Below, piece after piece: positions 63,609-64,000 of a stretch of 64,000 bases of DNA (the first letter of the stretch is position 1; each line of letters starts with the position of its first letter). The notes below the pieces were generated by a model. It saw only the letters and a list, made by a program, of their open reading frames with translations. It was not told the DNA's origin and did no database searches. The DNA is from Dichotomicrobium thermohalophilum. Lineage in GTDB: Bacteria > Pseudomonadota > Alphaproteobacteria > Rhizobiales > Rhodomicrobiaceae. The translations under genes were made by a program, and so were the position numbers. The stretch is from assembly GCF_003550175.1 (NCBI RefSeq), contig NZ_QXDF01000001.1, positions 582,501 through 646,500 of the forward strand, read 5' to 3'.

Positions 63609-64000
63609 ATGGCGTATCAAGAAGGATCGGGGCAAGACAAGGCGGCAGCGCCATTTTCGGGAGAGCGTGAGCACGCGGAGCTTTTTGCGGAGCGGCAGCG
63701 AATTGAAGGCCTCAAGCGCGAGGCCGGGGAGCTGCCGAGCTGGGATCTGACGGCGCGCCAGATCTGCGATCTCGAACTGCTGATGAATGGCGGCTTTGCG
63801 CCGCTGGACGGCTTCCTGCGCGAGGCTGATTATCACAGCGTCTGTGACACCATGCGGCTGGAGAGCGGCGCGCTCTGGCCGATGCCGGTGACGCTCGATG
63901 TGAGCGCCGAGTTCGCCGATCGCGCCCGCGCCGCCGGGCGGATCGCGTTGCGGGACGCCGAGGGCGTGCTTCTCGCGCTGATGGATGTCGAGTCGGTCTG
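63609..64000 (+). CDS. sat: Sulfate adenylyltransferase (ATP sulfurylase), N-terminal part
   Basis: The first 130 codons are in the window. They hold a polar 25-residue leader, then the ATP sulfurylase PUA-like domain: LKREAGELPSWDLTARQICD, LELLMNGGFAPLDGFLREAD and LWPMPVTLDVSAEF. The enzyme makes APS from sulfate and ATP, or runs in reverse in sulfur oxidisers. Many alphaproteobacterial forms are fused to APS kinase (CysC), which cannot be seen here because the window ends inside the gene. Confidence 0.9.
   Translation, partial: MAYQEGSGQDKAAAPFSGEREHAELFAERQRIEGLKREAGELPSWDLTARQICDLELLMNGGFAPLDGFLREADYHSVCDTMRLESGALWPMPVTLDVSAEFADRARAAGRIALRDAEGVLLALMDVESV

Noticed and set aside
1-64000. 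CRISPR arrays, tRNA or rRNA genes, insertion sequences, prophage or defence islands
   Set aside because: I looked for spaced direct repeats, cloverleaf T-arm patterns, transposase or integrase motifs and phage genes and found none that could be supported.

Overview
This is a GC-rich, densely coded chromosomal window from an alphaproteobacterium. The best guess is a Hyphomicrobiales (Rhizobiales) member. The gene order supports this: lysC–ptsP–prfA–prmC–DUF4167, a twin-transmembrane protein near a PduO-type adenosyltransferase, EtfBA and 3-hydroxybutyryl-CoA dehydrogenase, and rpoZ–rsh–pyrE–DUF2062–pdxJ–acpS. I cannot name the species. I saw no rRNA, tRNA, CRISPR array, insertion sequence or prophage. 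Start codons were chosen from Shine-Dalgarno position and family alignment, so several genes are shorter than the longest open frame.

Layout. 0–5.7 kb: end of aspartate kinase, nitrogen-PTS enzyme I, release factor 1 and its methyltransferase, and a DUF4167 protein. 5.8–13 kb: a Bax-inhibitor-1 membrane protein behind an FNR/FixK-type box, a YbbA/YbbP-like ABC exporter divergent from a SGNH esterase, an aldo/keto reductase, ThpR and a low-molecular-weight phosphatase. 13–17.4 kb: an envelope glycosylation module (GT39, GT2, LAB_N), a DUF302 protein and a Nudix hydrolase. 17.4–26.7 kb: FolE, an Fe-S scaffold, a cupin, YidD, a polybasic secreted protein, ThrS, a 2-hydroxyacid dehydrogenase, an internally duplicated small protein, a TTC38-like TPR protein and OpgC. 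26.7–38.7 kb: a large acidic single-pass protein, a phosphoesterase, a leftward block (twin-TM, PagL-like, adenosyltransferase, rhomboid, EtfB, EtfA, HBD), a REP-like inverted pair, a FadL-family porin and a PmtA-like methyltransferase.

39–46.6 kb is a rightward central-carbon block: tkt, pgk, a Calvin-subtype class II aldolase and phosphoglycolate phosphatase, with no gap gene between tkt and pgk. It is followed by a lone diheme soxA and thiD. With ATP sulfurylase at the right edge, this hints at sulfur oxidation and possibly CO2 fixation, but no RuBisCO or other sox gene is visible here. 46.6–54.8 kb holds housekeeping genes: cold-shock protein, acpS, pdxJ, DUF2062, pyrE, rsh, rpoZ, folK, a NYN-domain protein and a uracil-DNA glycosylase. 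54.8–63.2 kb holds a 1-Cys peroxiredoxin, a complete TRAP transporter next to a type II haloacid dehalogenase, and a metal module (DUF1007, a Met-rich EF-hand protein, a NicO-type Ni/Co exporter), then DedA.

Most of the window is ordinary core genome. The features most worth following up are the Met-rich EF-hand protein inside the DUF1007/NicO metal module, the 797-residue acidic membrane protein, the lone soxA, the TRAP/haloacid dehalogenase pair, the polybasic secreted protein and the FNR-type site ahead of the BI-1 gene.
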